This document shows positions 39,519 to 55,000 of a stretch of 64,000 nucleotides of DNA, in pieces. The position numbers and the translations under genes were made by a program. The DNA is from Eutrigla gurnardus (taxonomy: Eukaryota; Chordata; Actinopteri; Perciformes; Triglidae). The DNA is taken from the NCBI GenBank assembly GCA_963514095.1, contig CAUPSS010000033.1:682001-746000 (forward strand). The letters run 5' to 3'. The notes below the pieces were generated by a model that had not been told where the DNA came from, did not search any database, and saw only the letters and a program-made list of their open reading frames with translations. The first letter of the stretch is position 1. Each line of letters starts with the position of its first letter.

Positions 39519-42360
39519 GATACAGACAGGTAACCAGTCTATCACAGGGGGACATGTAGAGACAGACAGGTAACCAGTCTATCACAGGGAGACATGTAGA
39601 GACAGATAGGTAACCAGTATATCACAGGGAGACATGTAGAGACAGACAGGTAACCAGTCTATCACGGGGCCGACATGTAGAGACAGACAGGTAACCAGTC
39701 TATCACAGGGAGACATTTAGAGACAGACAGGTAACCAGTCTATCACAGGGGGACATGTAGAGACAGACAGGTAACCAATCTATCACATGGAGACATGTGG
39801 AGACAGACAGGTAACCAGTCTATCACAGGGAGACATGTAGAGACAGACAGGTAACCAGTCTATCACAGGGAGACATGTAGAGACAGACAGGTAACCAGTC
39901 TATCACAGGGAGACATGTAGAGACAGACAGGTAACCAGTCTATCACGGGGCCGACATTTAGAGACAGACAGGTAACCAGTCTATCACAGGGAGACATGTA
40001 GAGACAGACAGGTAACCAGTCTATCACAGGGCTGACATGTAGAGACAGACAGGTGACCAGTCTATCACAGGGCTGACATGTAGAGAGAGACAGGTGACCA
40101 GTCTATCACAGGGCTGACATGTAGAGACAGACAGGTAACCAGTCTATCACAGGCTGACATGTAGAGACAGACAGGTGACCAGTCTATCACAGGCTGACAT
40201 GTAGAGACAGACAGGTGACCAGTCTATCACAGGGCTGACATGTAGAGACAGACAGGTAACCAGTCTATCATAGGGCTGACATGTAGAGACAGACAGGTAA
40301 CCAGTCTATCACATGGAGACATGTGGAGACAGACACGTAACCAGTCTATCACAGGGAGACATGTAGAGACAGACAGGTAACCAGTCTATCACAGGGAGAC
40401 ATGTAGAGACCGACAGGTAACCAGTCTATCACAGGGGGACATGTAGAGACAGACAGGTAACCAGTCTATCATAGGGCTGACATGTAGAGACAGACAGGTA
40501 ACCAGTCTATCACATGGAGACATGTGGAGACAGACACGTAACCAGTCTATCACAGGGAGACATGTAGAGACAGACAGGTAACCAGTCTATCACAGGGAGA
40601 CATGTAGAGACCGACAGGTAACCAGTCTATCACAGGGGGACATGTAGAGACAGACAGGTAACCAGTCTATCACATGGAGACATGTGGAGACAGACAGGTA
40701 ACCAGTCTATCACAGGGAGACATGTAGAGACAGACAGGTAACCAGTCTATCACAGGGAGACATGTAGAGACCGACAGGTAACCAGTCTATCACAGGGGGA
40801 CATGTAGAGACAGACAGGTAACCAGTCTATCACAGGGCTGACATGTAGAGACAGACAGGTAACCAGTCTATCACAGGGAGACATGTAGAGACAGACAGGT
40901 AACCAGTCTATCACAGGGAGACATGTAGAGACAGACAGGTAACCAGTCTATCACAGGGCTGACATGTAGAGACAGACAGGCAACCAGTCTATCACAGGGC
41001 TGACATGTAGAGACAGACAGGTAACCAGTCTATCACAGGGCCGACATGTAGAGACAGACAGGTAACCAGTCTATCACAGGGAGACATGTAGAGACAGACA
41101 GGTAACCAGTCTATCATGGGGCCGACATGTAGAGACAGACAGGTAACCAGTCTATCACAGGGAGACATGTAGAGACAGACAGGTAACCAGTCTATCACAG
41201 GGGGACATGTAGAGACAGACAGGTAACCAGTCTATCACAGGGAGACATGTAGAGACAGACAGGTAACCAGTCTATCACAGGGAGACATGGAGAGACAGAC
41301 AGGTAACCAGTCTATCACAGGGAGACATGTAAAGACAGACAGGTAACCAGTCTATCACAGGGAGACATGTAGAGACAGACAGGTGACCAGTCTATCACAG
41401 GGAGACATGTAGATACAGACAGGTAACCAGTCTATCACAGGGGGACATGTAGAGACAGACAGGTAACCAGTCTATCACAGGGAGACATGTAGAGACAGAT
41501 AGGTAACCAGTATATCACAGGGAGACATGTAGAGACAGACAGGTAACCAGTCTATCACGGGGCCGACATGTAGAGACAGACAGGTAACCAGTCTATCACA
41601 GGGAGACATGTAGAGACAGACAGGTAACCAGTCTATCACAGGGGGACATGTAGAGACAGACAGGTAACCAATCTATCACATGGAGACATGTGGAGACAGA
41701 CAGGTAACCAGTCTATCACAGGGAGACATGTAGAGACAGACAGGTAACCAGTCTATCACAGGGAGACATGTAGAGACAGACAGGTAACCAGTCTATCACA
41801 GGGAGACATGTAGAGACAGACAGGTAACCAGTCTATCACGGGGCCGACATTTAGAGACAGACAGGTAACCAGTCTATCACAGGGAGACATGTAGAGACAG
41901 ACAGGTAACCAGTCTATCACAGGGCTGACATGTAGAGACAGACAGGTGACCAGTCTATCACAGGGCTGACATGTAGAGAGAGACAGGTGACCAGTCTATC
42001 ACAGGGCTGACATGTAGAGACAGACAGGTAACCAGTCTATCACAGGCTGACATGTAGAGACAGACAGGTGACCAGTCTATCACAGGCTGACATGTAGAGA
42101 CAGACAGGTGACCAGTCTATCACAGGGCTGACATGTAGAGACAGACAGGTAACCAGTCTATCATAGGGCTGACATGTAGAGACAGACAGGTAACCAGTCT
42201 ATCACATGGAGACATGTGGAGACAGACACGTAACCAGTCTATCACAGGGAGACATGTAGAGACAGACAGGTAACCAGTCTATCACAGGGAGACATGTAGA
42301 GACCGACAGGTAACCAGTCTATCACAGGGGGACATGTAGAGACAGACAGGTAACCAGTCT
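39300..42360 (+). repeat. Duplicated block, offset 1893 bp
   Basis: GATACAGACA at 39519 and 41412, and the paired CATAGGG markers at 40268/40469 and 42161/42362, recur at a constant offset of 1893 bp. Each copy ends with the short double cassette (two CATAGGG units about 201 bp apart), an arrangement seen only here and just downstream. Limits are approximate. Confidence 0.7.
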
Positions 42361-44889
42361 ATCATAGGGCTGACATGTAGAGACAGACAGGTAACCAGTC
42401 TATCACATGGAGACATGTGGAGACAGACACGTAACCAGTCTATCACAGGGAGACATGTAGAGACAGACAGGTAACCAGTCTATCACAGGGAGACATGTAG
42501 AGACCGACAGGTAACCAGTCTATCACAGGGGGACATGTAGAGACAGACAGGTAACCAGTCTATCACATGGAGACATGTGGAGACAGACAGGTAACCAGTC
42601 TATCACAGGGAGACATGTAGAGACAGACAGGTAACCAGTCTATCACAGGGAGACATGTAGAGATCGACAGGTAACCAGTCTATCACAGGGGGACATGTAG
42701 AGACAGACAGGTAACCAGTCTATCACAGGGCTGACATGTAGAGACAGACAGGTAACCAGTCTATCACAGGGAGACATGTAGAGACAGACAGGTAACCAGT
42801 CTATCACAGGGAGACATGTAGAGACAGACAGGTAACCAGTCTATCACAGGGCTGACATGTAGAGACAGACAGGCAACCAGTCTATCACAGGGCTGACATG
42901 TAGAGACAGACAGGTAACCAGTATATCACAGGGCCGACATGTAGAGACAGACAGGTAACCAGTCTATCACAGGGAGACATGTAGAGACAGACAGGTAACC
43001 AGTCTATCACAGGGAGACATGTAGAGACAGACAGGTAACCAGTCTATCACAGGGGGACATGTAGAGACAGACAGGTAACCAATCTATCACATGGAGACAT
43101 GTGGAGACAGACAGGAAACCAGTCTATCACAGGGAGACATGTAGAGACAGACAGGTAACCAGTCTATCACAGGGAGACATGTAGAGACAGACAGGTAACC
43201 AGTCTATCACAGGGAGACATGTAGAGACAGACAGGTAACCAGTCTATCACGGGGCCGACATTTAGAGACAGACAGGTAACCAGTCTATCACAGGGAGACA
43301 TGTAGAGACAGACAGGTAACCAGTCTATCACAGGGCTGACATGTAGAGACAGACAGGTGACCAGTCTATCACAGGGCTGACATGTAGAGAGAGACAGGTG
43401 ACCAGTCTATCACAGGGCTGACATGTAGAGACAGACAGGTAACCAGTCTATCACAGGCTGACATGTAGAGACAGACAGGTGACCAGTCTATCACAGGCTG
43501 ACATGTAGAGACAGACAGGTGACCAGTCTATCACAGGGCTGACATGTAGAGACAGACAGGTAACCAGTCTATCATAGGGCTGACATGTAGAGACAGACAG
43601 GTAACCAGTCTATCACATGGAGACATGTGGAGACAGACACGTAACCAGTCTATCACAGGGAGACATGTAGAGACAGACAGGTAACCAGTCTATCACAGGG
43701 AGACATGTAGAGACCGACAGGTAACCAGTCTATCACAGGGGGACATGTAGAGACAGACAGGTAACCAGTCTATCACAGGGCTGACATGTAGAGACAGACA
43801 GGTAACCAGTCTATCACAGGGAGACATGTAGAGACAGACAGGTAACCAGTCTATCACAGGGAGACATGTAAAGACAGACAGGTGACCAGTCTATCACAGG
43901 GCTGACATGTAGAGAGAGACAGGTGACCAGTCTATCACAGGGCTGACATGTAGAGACAGACAGGTAACCAGTCTATCACAGGCTGACATGTAGAGACAGA
44001 CAGGTGACCAGTCTATCACAGGGCTGACATGTAGAGACAGACAGGTAACCAGTCTATCACAGGGAGACATGTAGAAACAGACAGGTAACCAGTCTATCAC
44101 AGGGAGACATGTAGAGACTGACAGGTAACCAGTCTATCACAGGGAGACATGTAGAGACAGACAGGTAACCAGTCCATCACAGGGCTGACATGTAGAGAAA
44201 GACAGGCAACCAGTCTATCACAGGGCTGACATGTAGAGACAGACAGGTAACCAGTCTATCACAGGGCCGACATGTAGAGACAGACAGGTAACCAGTCTAT
44301 CACAGGGAGACATGTAGAGACAGACAGGTAACCAGTCTATCACAGGGAGACATGTAGAGACAGACAGGTAACCAGTCTATCATGGGGCCGACATGTAGAG
44401 ACAGACAGGTAACCAGTCTATCACAGGGAGACATGTAGAGACAGACAGGTAACCAGTCTATCACAGGGGGACATGTAGAGACAGACAGGTAACCAGTCTA
44501 TCACAGGGAGACATGTAGAGACAGACAGGTAACCAGTCTATCACAGGGAGACATGTAGAGACAGACAGGTAACCAGTCTATCACAGGGGGACATGTAGAG
44601 ACAGACAGGTAACCAGTCTATCACAGGGAGACATGTAGAGACAGACAGGTAACCAGTCTATCACAGGGAGACATGTAGAGACAGACAGGTAACCAGTCTA
44701 TCACAGGGAGACATGTAAAGACAGACAGGTAACCAGTCTATCACAGGGAGACATGTAGAGACAGACAGGTGACCAGTATATAACAGGGAGACATGTAGAG
44801 ACAGACAGGTAACCAGTCTATCACAGGGAGACATGTAGAGACAGACAGGTAACCAGTCTATCACAGGGCTGACATGTAGAGACAGACAG
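42230..44889 (+). repeat. 2660-bp tandem duplication, copy A
   Basis: This block matches 44890-47549. The left limit is GACACG at 42229 against GACAGG at 44889. Private markers occur in both copies: GATCGACAGG (about 42663 and 45323), GTAGAAACAG (about 44071 and 46731), GAGAAAGAC (about 44197 and 46857) and AGTATATAAC (44775 and 47435). A difference I saw is CAGTATATCACAGGGCC near 42921 in this copy only. Confidence 0.8.
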
Positions 44890-47618
44890 GTAACCAGTCT
44901 ATCACAGGGAGACATGTAGAGACAGACAGGTAACCAGTCTATCACAGGGAGACATGTAGAGACCGACAGGTAACCAGTCTATCACAGGGGGACATGTAGA
45001 GACAGACAGGTAACCAGTCTATCATAGGGCTGACATGTAGAGACAGACAGGTAACCAGTCTATCACATGGAGACATGTGGAGACAGACACGTAACCAGTC
45101 TATCACAGGGAGACATGTAGAGACAGACAGGTAACCAGTCTATCACAGGGAGACATGTAGAGACCGACAGGTAACCAGTCTATCACAGGGGGACATGTAG
45201 AGACAGACAGGTAACCAGTCTATCACATGGAGACATGTGGAGACAGACAGGTAACCAGTCTATCACAGGGAGACATGTAGAGACAGACAGGTAACCAGTC
45301 TATCACAGGGAGACATGTAGAGATCGACAGGTAACCAGTCTATCACAGGGGGACATGTAGAGACAGACAGGTAACCAGTCTATCACAGGGCTGACATGTA
45401 GAGACAGACAGGTAACCAGTCTATCACAGGGAGACATGTAGAGACAGACAGGTAACCAGTCTATCACAGGGAGACATGTAGAGACAGACAGGTAACCAGT
45501 CTATCACAGGGCTGACATGTAGAGACAGACAGGCAACCAGTCTATCACAGGGCTGACATGTAGAGACAGACAGGTAACCAGTCTATCACAGGGCCGACAT
45601 GTAGAGACAGACAGGTAACCAGTCTATCACAGGGAGACATGTAGAGACAGACAGGTAACCAGTCTATCACAGGGAGACATGTAGAGACAGACAGGTAACC
45701 AGTCTATCACAGGGGGACATGTAGAGACAGACAGGTAACCAATCTATCACATGGAGACATGTGGAGACAGACAGGAAACCAGTCTATCACAGGGAGACAT
45801 GTAGAGACAGACAGGTAACCAGTCTATCACAGGGAGACATGTAGAGACAGACAGGTAACCAGTCTATCACAGGGAGACATGTAGAGACAGACAGGTAACC
45901 AGTCTATCACGGGGCCGACATTTAGAGACAGACAGGTAACCAGTCTATCACAGGGAGACATGTAGAGACAGACAGGTAACCAGTCTATCACAGGGCTGAC
46001 ATGTAGAGACAGACAGGTGACCAGTCTATCACAGGGCTGACATGTAGAGAGAGACAGGTGACCAGTCTATCACAGGGCTGACATGTAGAGACAGACAGGT
46101 AACCAGTCTATCACAGGCTGACATGTAGAGACAGACAGGTGACCAGTCTATCACAGGCTGACATGTAGAGACAGACAGGTGACCAGTCTATCACAGGGCT
46201 GACATGTAGAGACAGACAGGTAACCAGTCTATCATAGGGCTGACATGTAGAGACAGACAGGTAACCAGTCTATCACATGGAGACATGTGGAGACAGACAC
46301 GTAACCAGTCTATCACAGGGAGACATGTAGAGACAGACAGGTAACCAGTCTATCACAGGGAGACATGTAGAGACCGACAGGTAACCAGTCTATCACAGGG
46401 GGACATGTAGAGACAGACAGGTAACCAGTCTATCACAGGGCTGACATGTAGAGACAGACAGGTAACCAGTCTATCACAGGGAGACATGTAGAGACAGACA
46501 GGTAACCAGTCTATCACAGGGAGACATGTAAAGACAGACAGGTGACCAGTCTATCACAGGGCTGACATGTAGAGAGAGACAGGTGACCAGTCTATCACAG
46601 GGCTGACATGTAGAGACAGACAGGTAACCAGTCTATCACAGGCTGACATGTAGAGACAGACAGGTGACCAGTCTATCACAGGGCTGACATGTAGAGACAG
46701 ACAGGTAACCAGTCTATCACAGGGAGACATGTAGAAACAGACAGGTAACCAGTCTATCACAGGGAGACATGTAGAGACTGACAGGTAACCAGTCTATCAC
46801 AGGGAGACATGTAGAGACAGACAGGTAACCAGTCCATCACAGGGCTGACATGTAGAGAAAGACAGGCAACCAGTCTATCACAGGGCTGACATGTAGAGAC
46901 AGACAGGTAACCAGTCTATCACAGGGCCGACATGTAGAGACAGACAGGTAACCAGTCTATCACAGGGAGACATGTAGAGACAGACAGGTAACCAGTCTAT
47001 CACAGGGAGACATGTAGAGACAGACAGGTAACCAGTCTATCATGGGGCCGACATGTAGAGACAGACAGGTAACCAGTCTATCACAGGGAGACATGTAGAG
47101 ACAGACAGGTAACCAGTCTATCACAGGGGGACATGTAGAGACAGACAGGTAACCAGTCTATCACAGGGAGACATGTAGAGACAGACAGGTAACCAGTCTA
47201 TCACAGGGAGACATGTAGAGACAGACAGGTAACCAGTCTATCACAGGGGGACATGTAGAGACAGACAGGTAACCAGTCTATCACAGGGAGACATGTAGAG
47301 ACAGACAGGTAACCAGTCTATCACAGGGAGACATGTAGAGACAGACAGGTAACCAGTCTATCACAGGGAGACATGTAAAGACAGACAGGTAACCAGTCTA
47401 TCACAGGGAGACATGTAGAGACAGACAGGTGACCAGTATATAACAGGGAGACATGTAGAGACAGACAGGTAACCAGTCTATCACAGGGAGACATGTAGAG
47501 ACAGACAGGTAACCAGTCTATCACAGGGCTGACATGTAGAGACAGACAGGTAACCAGTCTATCACAGGGAGACATGTAGAGACAGACAGGTAACCAGTCT
47601 ATCACAGGGAGACATGTA
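44890..47618 (+). repeat. 2660-bp tandem duplication, copy B
   Basis: This is the second copy of the preceding block. Matching continues past the formal copy end to 47618, where GTACAG begins to differ from GTAGAG at 44959. The shared private markers make a single recent tandem event the simplest reading. Confidence 0.8.
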
Positions 47619-49249
47619 CAGACAGACAGGTAACCAGTCTATCACAGGGAGACATGTAGAGACCGACAGGTAACCAGTCTATCACAGGGGGACATGTACA
47701 GACAGACAGGTAACCAGTCTATCACAGGGAGACATGAAGAGACAGACAGGTAACCAGTCTATCACAGGGAGACATGTAAAGACAGACAGGTAACCAGTCT
47801 ATCACAGGGAGACATGTAGAGACAGACAGGTGACCAGTCTATCACATGGAGACATGTGGAGACAGACAGGTAACCAGTCTATCACAGGGAGACATGTAGA
47901 GACCGACAGGTAACCAGTCTATCACAGGGAGACATGTAGAGACAGACAGGTAACCAGTCTATCACAGGGAGACATGTAGAGACAGACAGGTAACCAGTCT
48001 ATCACGGGGCCGACATGGAGAGACAGACAGGTAACCAGTCTATCACAGGGAGACATGTAGAGACAGATAGGTAACCAGTCTATCACAGGGGGACATGTAG
48101 AGACAGACAGGTAACCAATCTATCACAGGGAGACATGTAGAGACAGACAGGTAACCAGTCTATCACAGGGAGACATGTAGAGACAGACAGGTAACCAGTC
48201 TATCACAGGGGGACATGTAGAGACAGACAGGTAACCAGTCTATCACAGGGAGACATGTAGAGACAGACAGGTAACCAGTCTCTCACAGGGAGACATGTAG
48301 AGACAGACAGGTAACCAGTCTATCACAGGGGGACATGTAGAGACAGACAGGTAACCAGTCTATCACAGGGAGACATGTAGAGACAGACAGGTAACCAGTC
48401 TATCACAGGGAGACATGTAGAGACAGACAGGTAACCAGTCTATCACAGGGAGACATGTAAAGACAGACAGGTAACCAGTCTATCACAGGGAGACATGTAG
48501 AGACAGACAGGTGACCAGTATATAACAGGGAGACATGTAGAGACAGACAGGTAACCAGTCTATCACAGGGAGACATGTAGAGACAGACAGGTAACCAGTC
48601 TATCACAGGGCTGACATGTAGAGACAGACAGGTAACCAGTCTATCACAGGGAGACATGTAGAGACAGACAGGTAACCAGTCTATCACAGGGAGACATGTA
48701 CAGACAGACAGGTAACCAGTCTATCACAGGGAGACATGTAGAGACCGACAGGTAACCAGTCTATCACAGGGGGACATGTACAGACAGACAGGTAACCAGT
48801 CTATCACAGGGAGACATGAAGAGACAGACAGGTAACCAGTCTATCACAGGGAGACATGTAAAGACAGACAGGTAACCAGTCTATCACAGGGAGACATGTA
48901 GAGACAGACAGGTGACCAGTCTATCACATGGAGACATGTGGAGACAGACAGGTAACCAGTCTATCACAGGGAGACATGTAGAGACCGACAGGTAACCAGT
49001 CTATCACAGGGAGACATGTAGAGACAGACAGGTAACCAGTCTATCACAGGGAGACATGTAGAGACAGACAGGTAACCAGTCTATCACGGGGCCGACATGG
49101 AGAGACAGACAGGTAACCAGTCTATCACAGGGAGACATGTAGAGACAGATAGGTAACCAGTCTATCACAGGGGGACATGTAGAGACAGACAGGTAACCAA
49201 TCTATCACAGGGAGACATGTAGAGACAGACAGGTAACCAGTCTATCACA
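47060..49249 (+). repeat. Tandem duplication, offset 1082 bp
   Basis: Bases about 47060-48166 match about 48142-49248. AGTATATAAC lies at 47435 and 48517, and CATGAAG, CATGGAG and GATAGG markers follow in the same order. CAGTCTCTCAC at 48282 is private to the second copy. A further AGTATATAAC copy lies at 54032, so part of this block was also copied to 53-54 kb. Confidence 0.75.
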
Positions 49250-52035
49250 TGGAGACATGTAGACAGACAGGTAACCAGTCTATCACAGGGGGACATGTAG
49301 AGACAGACAGGTAACCAGTCTATCACAGGGAGACATGTAGAGACAGACAGGTGACCAGTCTATCACAGGGAGACATGGAGAGACAGACAGGTAACCAGTC
49401 TATCACAGGGAGACATGTAAAGACAGACAGGTAACCAGTCTATCACAGGGAGACATGTAGAGACAGACAGGTGACCAGTCTATCACAGGGAGACATGTAG
49501 ATACAGACAGGTAACCAGTCTATCACAGGGGGACATGTAGAGACAGACAGGTAACCAGTCTATCACAGGGAGACATGTAGAGACAGATAGGTAACCAGTA
49601 TATCACAGGGAGACATGTAGAGACAGACAGGTAACCAGTCTATCACGGGGCCGACATGTAGAGACAGACAGGTAACCAGTCTATCACAGGGAGACATGTA
49701 GAGACAGACAGGTAACCAGTCTATCACAGGGGGACATGTAGAGACAGACAGGTAACCAATCTATCACATGGAGACATGTGGAGACAGACAGGTAACCAGT
49801 CTATCACAGGGAGACATGTAGAGACAGACAGGTAACCAGTCTATCACAGGGAGACATGTAGAGACAGACAGGTAACCAGTCTATCACAGGGAGACATGTA
49901 GAGACAGACAGGTAACCAGTCTATCACAGGGCCGACATTTAGAGACAGACAGGTAACCAGTCTATCACAGGGAGACATGTAGAGACAGACAGGTAACCAG
50001 TCTATCACAGGGCTGACATGTAGAGACAGACAGGTGACCAGTCTATCACAGGGCTGACATGTAGAGAGAGACAGGTGACCAGTCTATCACAGGGCTGACA
50101 TGTAGAGACAGACAGGTAACCAGTCTATCACAGGCTGACATGTAGAGACAGACAGGTGACCAGTCTATCACAGGGCTGACATGTAGAGACAGACAGGTAA
50201 CCAGTCTATCACAGGGAGACATGTAGAGACAGACAGGTAACCAGTCTATCACAGGGAGACATGTAGAGACAGACAGGTAACCAGTCTATCACAGGGAGAC
50301 ATGTAGAGACAGACAGGTAACTAGTCTATCACAGGGCTGAAATGTAGAGACAGACAGGCAACCAGTCTATCACAGGGCTGACATGTAGAGACAGACAGGT
50401 AACCAGTCTATCACATGGAGACATGTGGAGACAGACAGGTAACCAGTCTATCACAGGGAGACATGTAGAGACAGACAGGTAACCAGTCTATCACAGGGAG
50501 ACATGTAGAGACCGACAGGTAACCAGTCTATCACAGGGGGACATGTAGAGACAGACAGGTAACCAGTCTATCACAGGGCTGACATGTAGAGACAGACAGG
50601 TAACCAGTCTATCACAGGGAGACATGTAGAGACAGACAGGTAACCAGTCTATCACAGGGAGACATGTAGAGACAGACAGGTAACCAGTCTATCACAGGGC
50701 TGACATGTAGAGACAGACAGGCAACCAGTCTATCACAGGGCTGACATGTAGAGACAGACAGGTAACCAGTCTATCACAGGGCCGACATGTAGAGACAGAC
50801 AGGTAACCAGTCTATCACAGGGAGACATGTAGAGACAGACAGGTAACCAGTCTATCACAGGGAGACATGTAGAGACAGACAGGTAACCAGTCTATCACAG
50901 GGCTGACATGTAGAGACAGACAGGTAACCAGTCTATCATAGGGCTGACATGTAGAGACAGACAGGTAACCAGTCTATCACATGGAGACATGTGGAGACAG
51001 ACAGGTAACCAGTCTATCACGGGGCCGACATGTAGAGACAGACAGGTAACCAGTCTATCACAGGGAGACATGTAGAGACAGACAGGTAACCAGTCTATCA
51101 CAGGGGGACATGTAGAGACAGACAGGTAACCAATCTATCACATGGAGACATGTGGAGACAGACAGGTAACCAGTCTATCACAGGGAGACATGTAGAGACA
51201 GACAGGTAACCAGTCTATCACAGGGAGACATGTAGAGACAGACAGGTAACCAGTCTATCACAGGGAGACATGTAGAGACAGACAGGTAACCAGTCTATCA
51301 CAGGGCCGACATTTAGAGACAGACAGGTAACCAGTCTATCACAGGGAGACATGTAGAGACAGACAGGTAACCAGTCTATCACAGGGCTGACATGTAGAGA
51401 CAGACAGGTGACCAGTCTATCACAGGGCTGACATGTAGAGAGAGACAGGTGACCAGTCTATCACAGGGCTGACATGTAGAGACAGACAGGTAACCAGTCT
51501 ATCACAGGCTGACATGTAGAGACAGACAGGTGACCAGTCTATCACAGGGCTGACATGTAGAGACAGACAGGTAACCAGTCTATCACAGGGAGACATGTAG
51601 AGACAGACAGGTAACCAGTCTATCACAGGGAGACATGTAGAGACAGACAGGTAACCAGTCTATCACAGGGAGACATGTAGAGACAGACAGGTAACCAGTC
51701 TATCACAGGGCTGACATGTAGAGACAGACAGGCAACCAGTCTATCACAGGGCTGACATGTAGAGACAGACAGGTAACCAGTCTATCACAGGGCCGACATG
51801 TAGAGACAGACAGGGAACCAGTCTATCACAGGGAGACATGTAGAGACAGACAGGTAACCAGTCTATCACAGGGAGACATGTAGAGACAGACAGGTAACCA
51901 GTCTATCACAGGGGGACATGTAGAGACAGACAGGTAACCAGTCTATCACAGGGAGACATGTAGAGACAGACAGGTAACCAGTCTATCACAGGGAGACATG
52001 TAGAGACAGACAGGTAACCAGTCTATCACAGGGAG
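48915..52035 (+). repeat. Dispersed block, first copy (returns at +7087 and +11965 bp)
   Basis: Bases 48915-50897 match about 56002-57984 (offset 7087), and 48915-52035 match 60880-64000 (offset 11965). Markers shared by all are a 38-bp unit (49263, 56350, 61228), GATACAGACA (49500, 56587, 61465) and ACTAGTC followed by CTGAAATG (50322, 57409, 62287). CAGGGAACC near 51814 is shared only with 63779. CAATC near 49199 is private to this copy. The third copy runs off the window, so its true end is unknown. Confidence 0.8.
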
Positions 52036-55000
52036 ACATGTAAAGACAGACAGGTAACCAGTCTATCACAGGGAGACATGTAGAGACAGACAGGTGACCA
52101 GTCTATCACAGGGAGACATGTAGAGACAGACAGGTAACCAGTCTATCACAGGGAGACATGTAGACACAGACAGGTAACCAGTCTATCACAGGGCTGACAT
52201 GTAGAGACAGACAGGTAACCAGTCTATCACAGGGAGACATGTAGAGACAGACAGGTAACCAGTCTATCACAGGGAGACATGTAGAGACAGACAGGTAACC
52301 AGTCTATCACAGGGAGACATGTACAGACAGACAGGTAACCAGTCTATCACAGGGAGACATGTAGAGACCGACAGGTAACCAGTCTATCACAGGGGGACAT
52401 GTACAGACAAACAGGTAACCAGTCTATCACAGGGCTGACATGTAGAGACAGACAGGTAACCTGTCTATCATAGGGCTGACATGTAGAGACAGACAGGTGA
52501 CCAGTCTATCACAGGGCTGACATGTAGAGACAGACAGGTAACCAGTCTATCACAGGGGGACATGTAGAGACAGACAGGTAACCAGTCTATCACAGGGAGA
52601 CATGTAGAGACAGACAGGTAACCAGTCTATCACAGGGAGACATGTAGAGACAGACAGGTAACCAGTCTATCACAGGGAGACATGTAAAGACAGACAGGTA
52701 ACCAGTCTATCACAGGGAGACATGTAGAGACAGACAGGTGACCAGTCTATCACAGGGAGACATGTAGAGACAGACAGGTAACCAGTCTATCACAGGGAGA
52801 CATGTAGAGACAGACAGGTAACCAGTCTATCACAGGGAGACATGTACAGACAGACAGGTAACCAGTCTATCACAGGGCTGACATGTAGAGACAGACAGGT
52901 AACCAGTCTATCACAGGGCTGACATGTAGAGACAGACAGGTAACCAGTCTATCATAGGGCTGACATGTAGAGACAGACAGGTAACCAGTCTATCACATGG
53001 AGACATGTGGAGACAGACAGGTAACCAGTCTATCACAGGGAGACATGTAGAGACAGACAGGTAACCAGTCTATCACAGGGAGACATGTAGAGACCGACAG
53101 GTAACCAGTCTATCACAGGGGGACATGTAGAGACAGACAGGTAACCAGTCTATCACAGGGAGACATGTAGAGACAGACAGGTAACCAGTCTATCACAGGG
53201 AGACATGTAGAGACAGACAGGTAACCAGTATATCACAGGGAGACATGTAGAGACAGACAGGTAACCAGTCTATCATGGGGCCGACATTTAGAGACAGACA
53301 GGTAACCAGTCTATCACAGGGAGACATGTAGAGACAGACAGGTAACCAGTCTATCACAGGGAGACATGTAGAGACAGACAGGTAACCAGTCTATCACAGG
53401 GAGACATGTAGAGACAGACAGGTAACCAGTCAATCACAGGGCTGACATGTAGAGAAAGACAGGCAACCAGTCTATCACAGGGCTGACATGTAGAGACAGA
53501 CAGGTAACCAGTCTATCACAGGGCCGACATGTAGAGACAGACAGGTAACCAGTCTATCACAGGGAGACATGTAGAGACAGACAGGTAACCAGTCTATCAC
53601 AGGGAGACATGTAGAGACAGACAGGTAACCAGTCTATCATGGGGCCGACATGTAGAGACAGACAGGTAACCAGTCTATCACAGGGAGACATGTAGAGACA
53701 GACAGGTAACCAGTCTATCACAGGGGGACATGTAGAGACAGACAGGTAACCAGTCTATCACAGGGAGACATGTAGAGACAGACAGGTAACCAGTCTATCA
53801 CAGGGAGACATGTAGAGACAGACAGGTAACCAGTCTATCACAGGGGGACATGTAGAGACAGACAGGTAACCAGTCTATCACAGGGAGACATGTAGAGACA
53901 GACAGGTAACCAGTCTATCACAGGGAGACATGTAGAGACAGACAGGTAACCAGTCTATCACAGGGAGACATGTAAAGACAGACAGGTAACCAGTCTATCA
54001 CAGGGAGACATGTAGAGACAGACAGGTGACCAGTATATAACAGGGAGACATGTAGAGACAGACAGGTAACCAGTCTATCACAGGGAGACATGTAGAGACA
54101 GACAGGTAACCAGTCTATCACAGGGCTGACATGTAGAGACAGACAGGTAACCAGTCTATCACAGGGAGACATGTAGAGACAGACAGGTAACCAGTCTATC
54201 ACAGGGAGACATGTACAGACAGACAGGTAACCAGTCTATCACAGGGAGACATGTAGAGACCGACAGGTAACCAGTCTATCACAGGGGGACATGTACAGAC
54301 AGACAGGTAACCAGTCTATCACAGGGAGACATGAAGAGACAGACAGGTAACCAGTCTATCACAGGGAGACATGTAAAGACAGACAGGTAACCAGTCTATC
54401 ACAGGGAGACATGTAGAGACAGACAGGTGACCAGTCTATCACAGGGAGACATGTAGAGACAGACAGGTAACCAGTCTATCACAGGGAGACATGTAGAGAC
54501 AGACAGGTAACCAGTCTATCACAGGGAGACATGTACAGACAGACAGGTAACCAGTCTATCACAGGGCTGACATGATAGAGACAGACAGGTAACCAGTCTA
54601 TCACAGGGCTGACATGTAGAGACAGACAGGTAACCAGTCTATCACATGGAGACATGTGGAGACAGACAGGTAACCAGTCTATCACAGGGAGACATGTAGA
54701 GACAGACAGGTAACCAGTCTATCACAGGGAGACATGTAGAGACCGACAGGTAACCAGTCTATCACAGGGGGACATGTAGAGACAGACAGGTAACCAGTCT
54801 ATCACAGGGCTGACATGTAGAGACAGACAGGTAACCAGTCTATCACAGGGAGACATGTAGAGACAGACAGGTAACCAGTCTATCACAGGGAGACATGTAG
54901 AGACAGACAGGTAACCAGTCTATCACAGGGCTGACATGTAGAGACAGACAGGCAACCAGTCTATCACAGGGCTGACATGTAGAGACAGACAGGTAACCAG

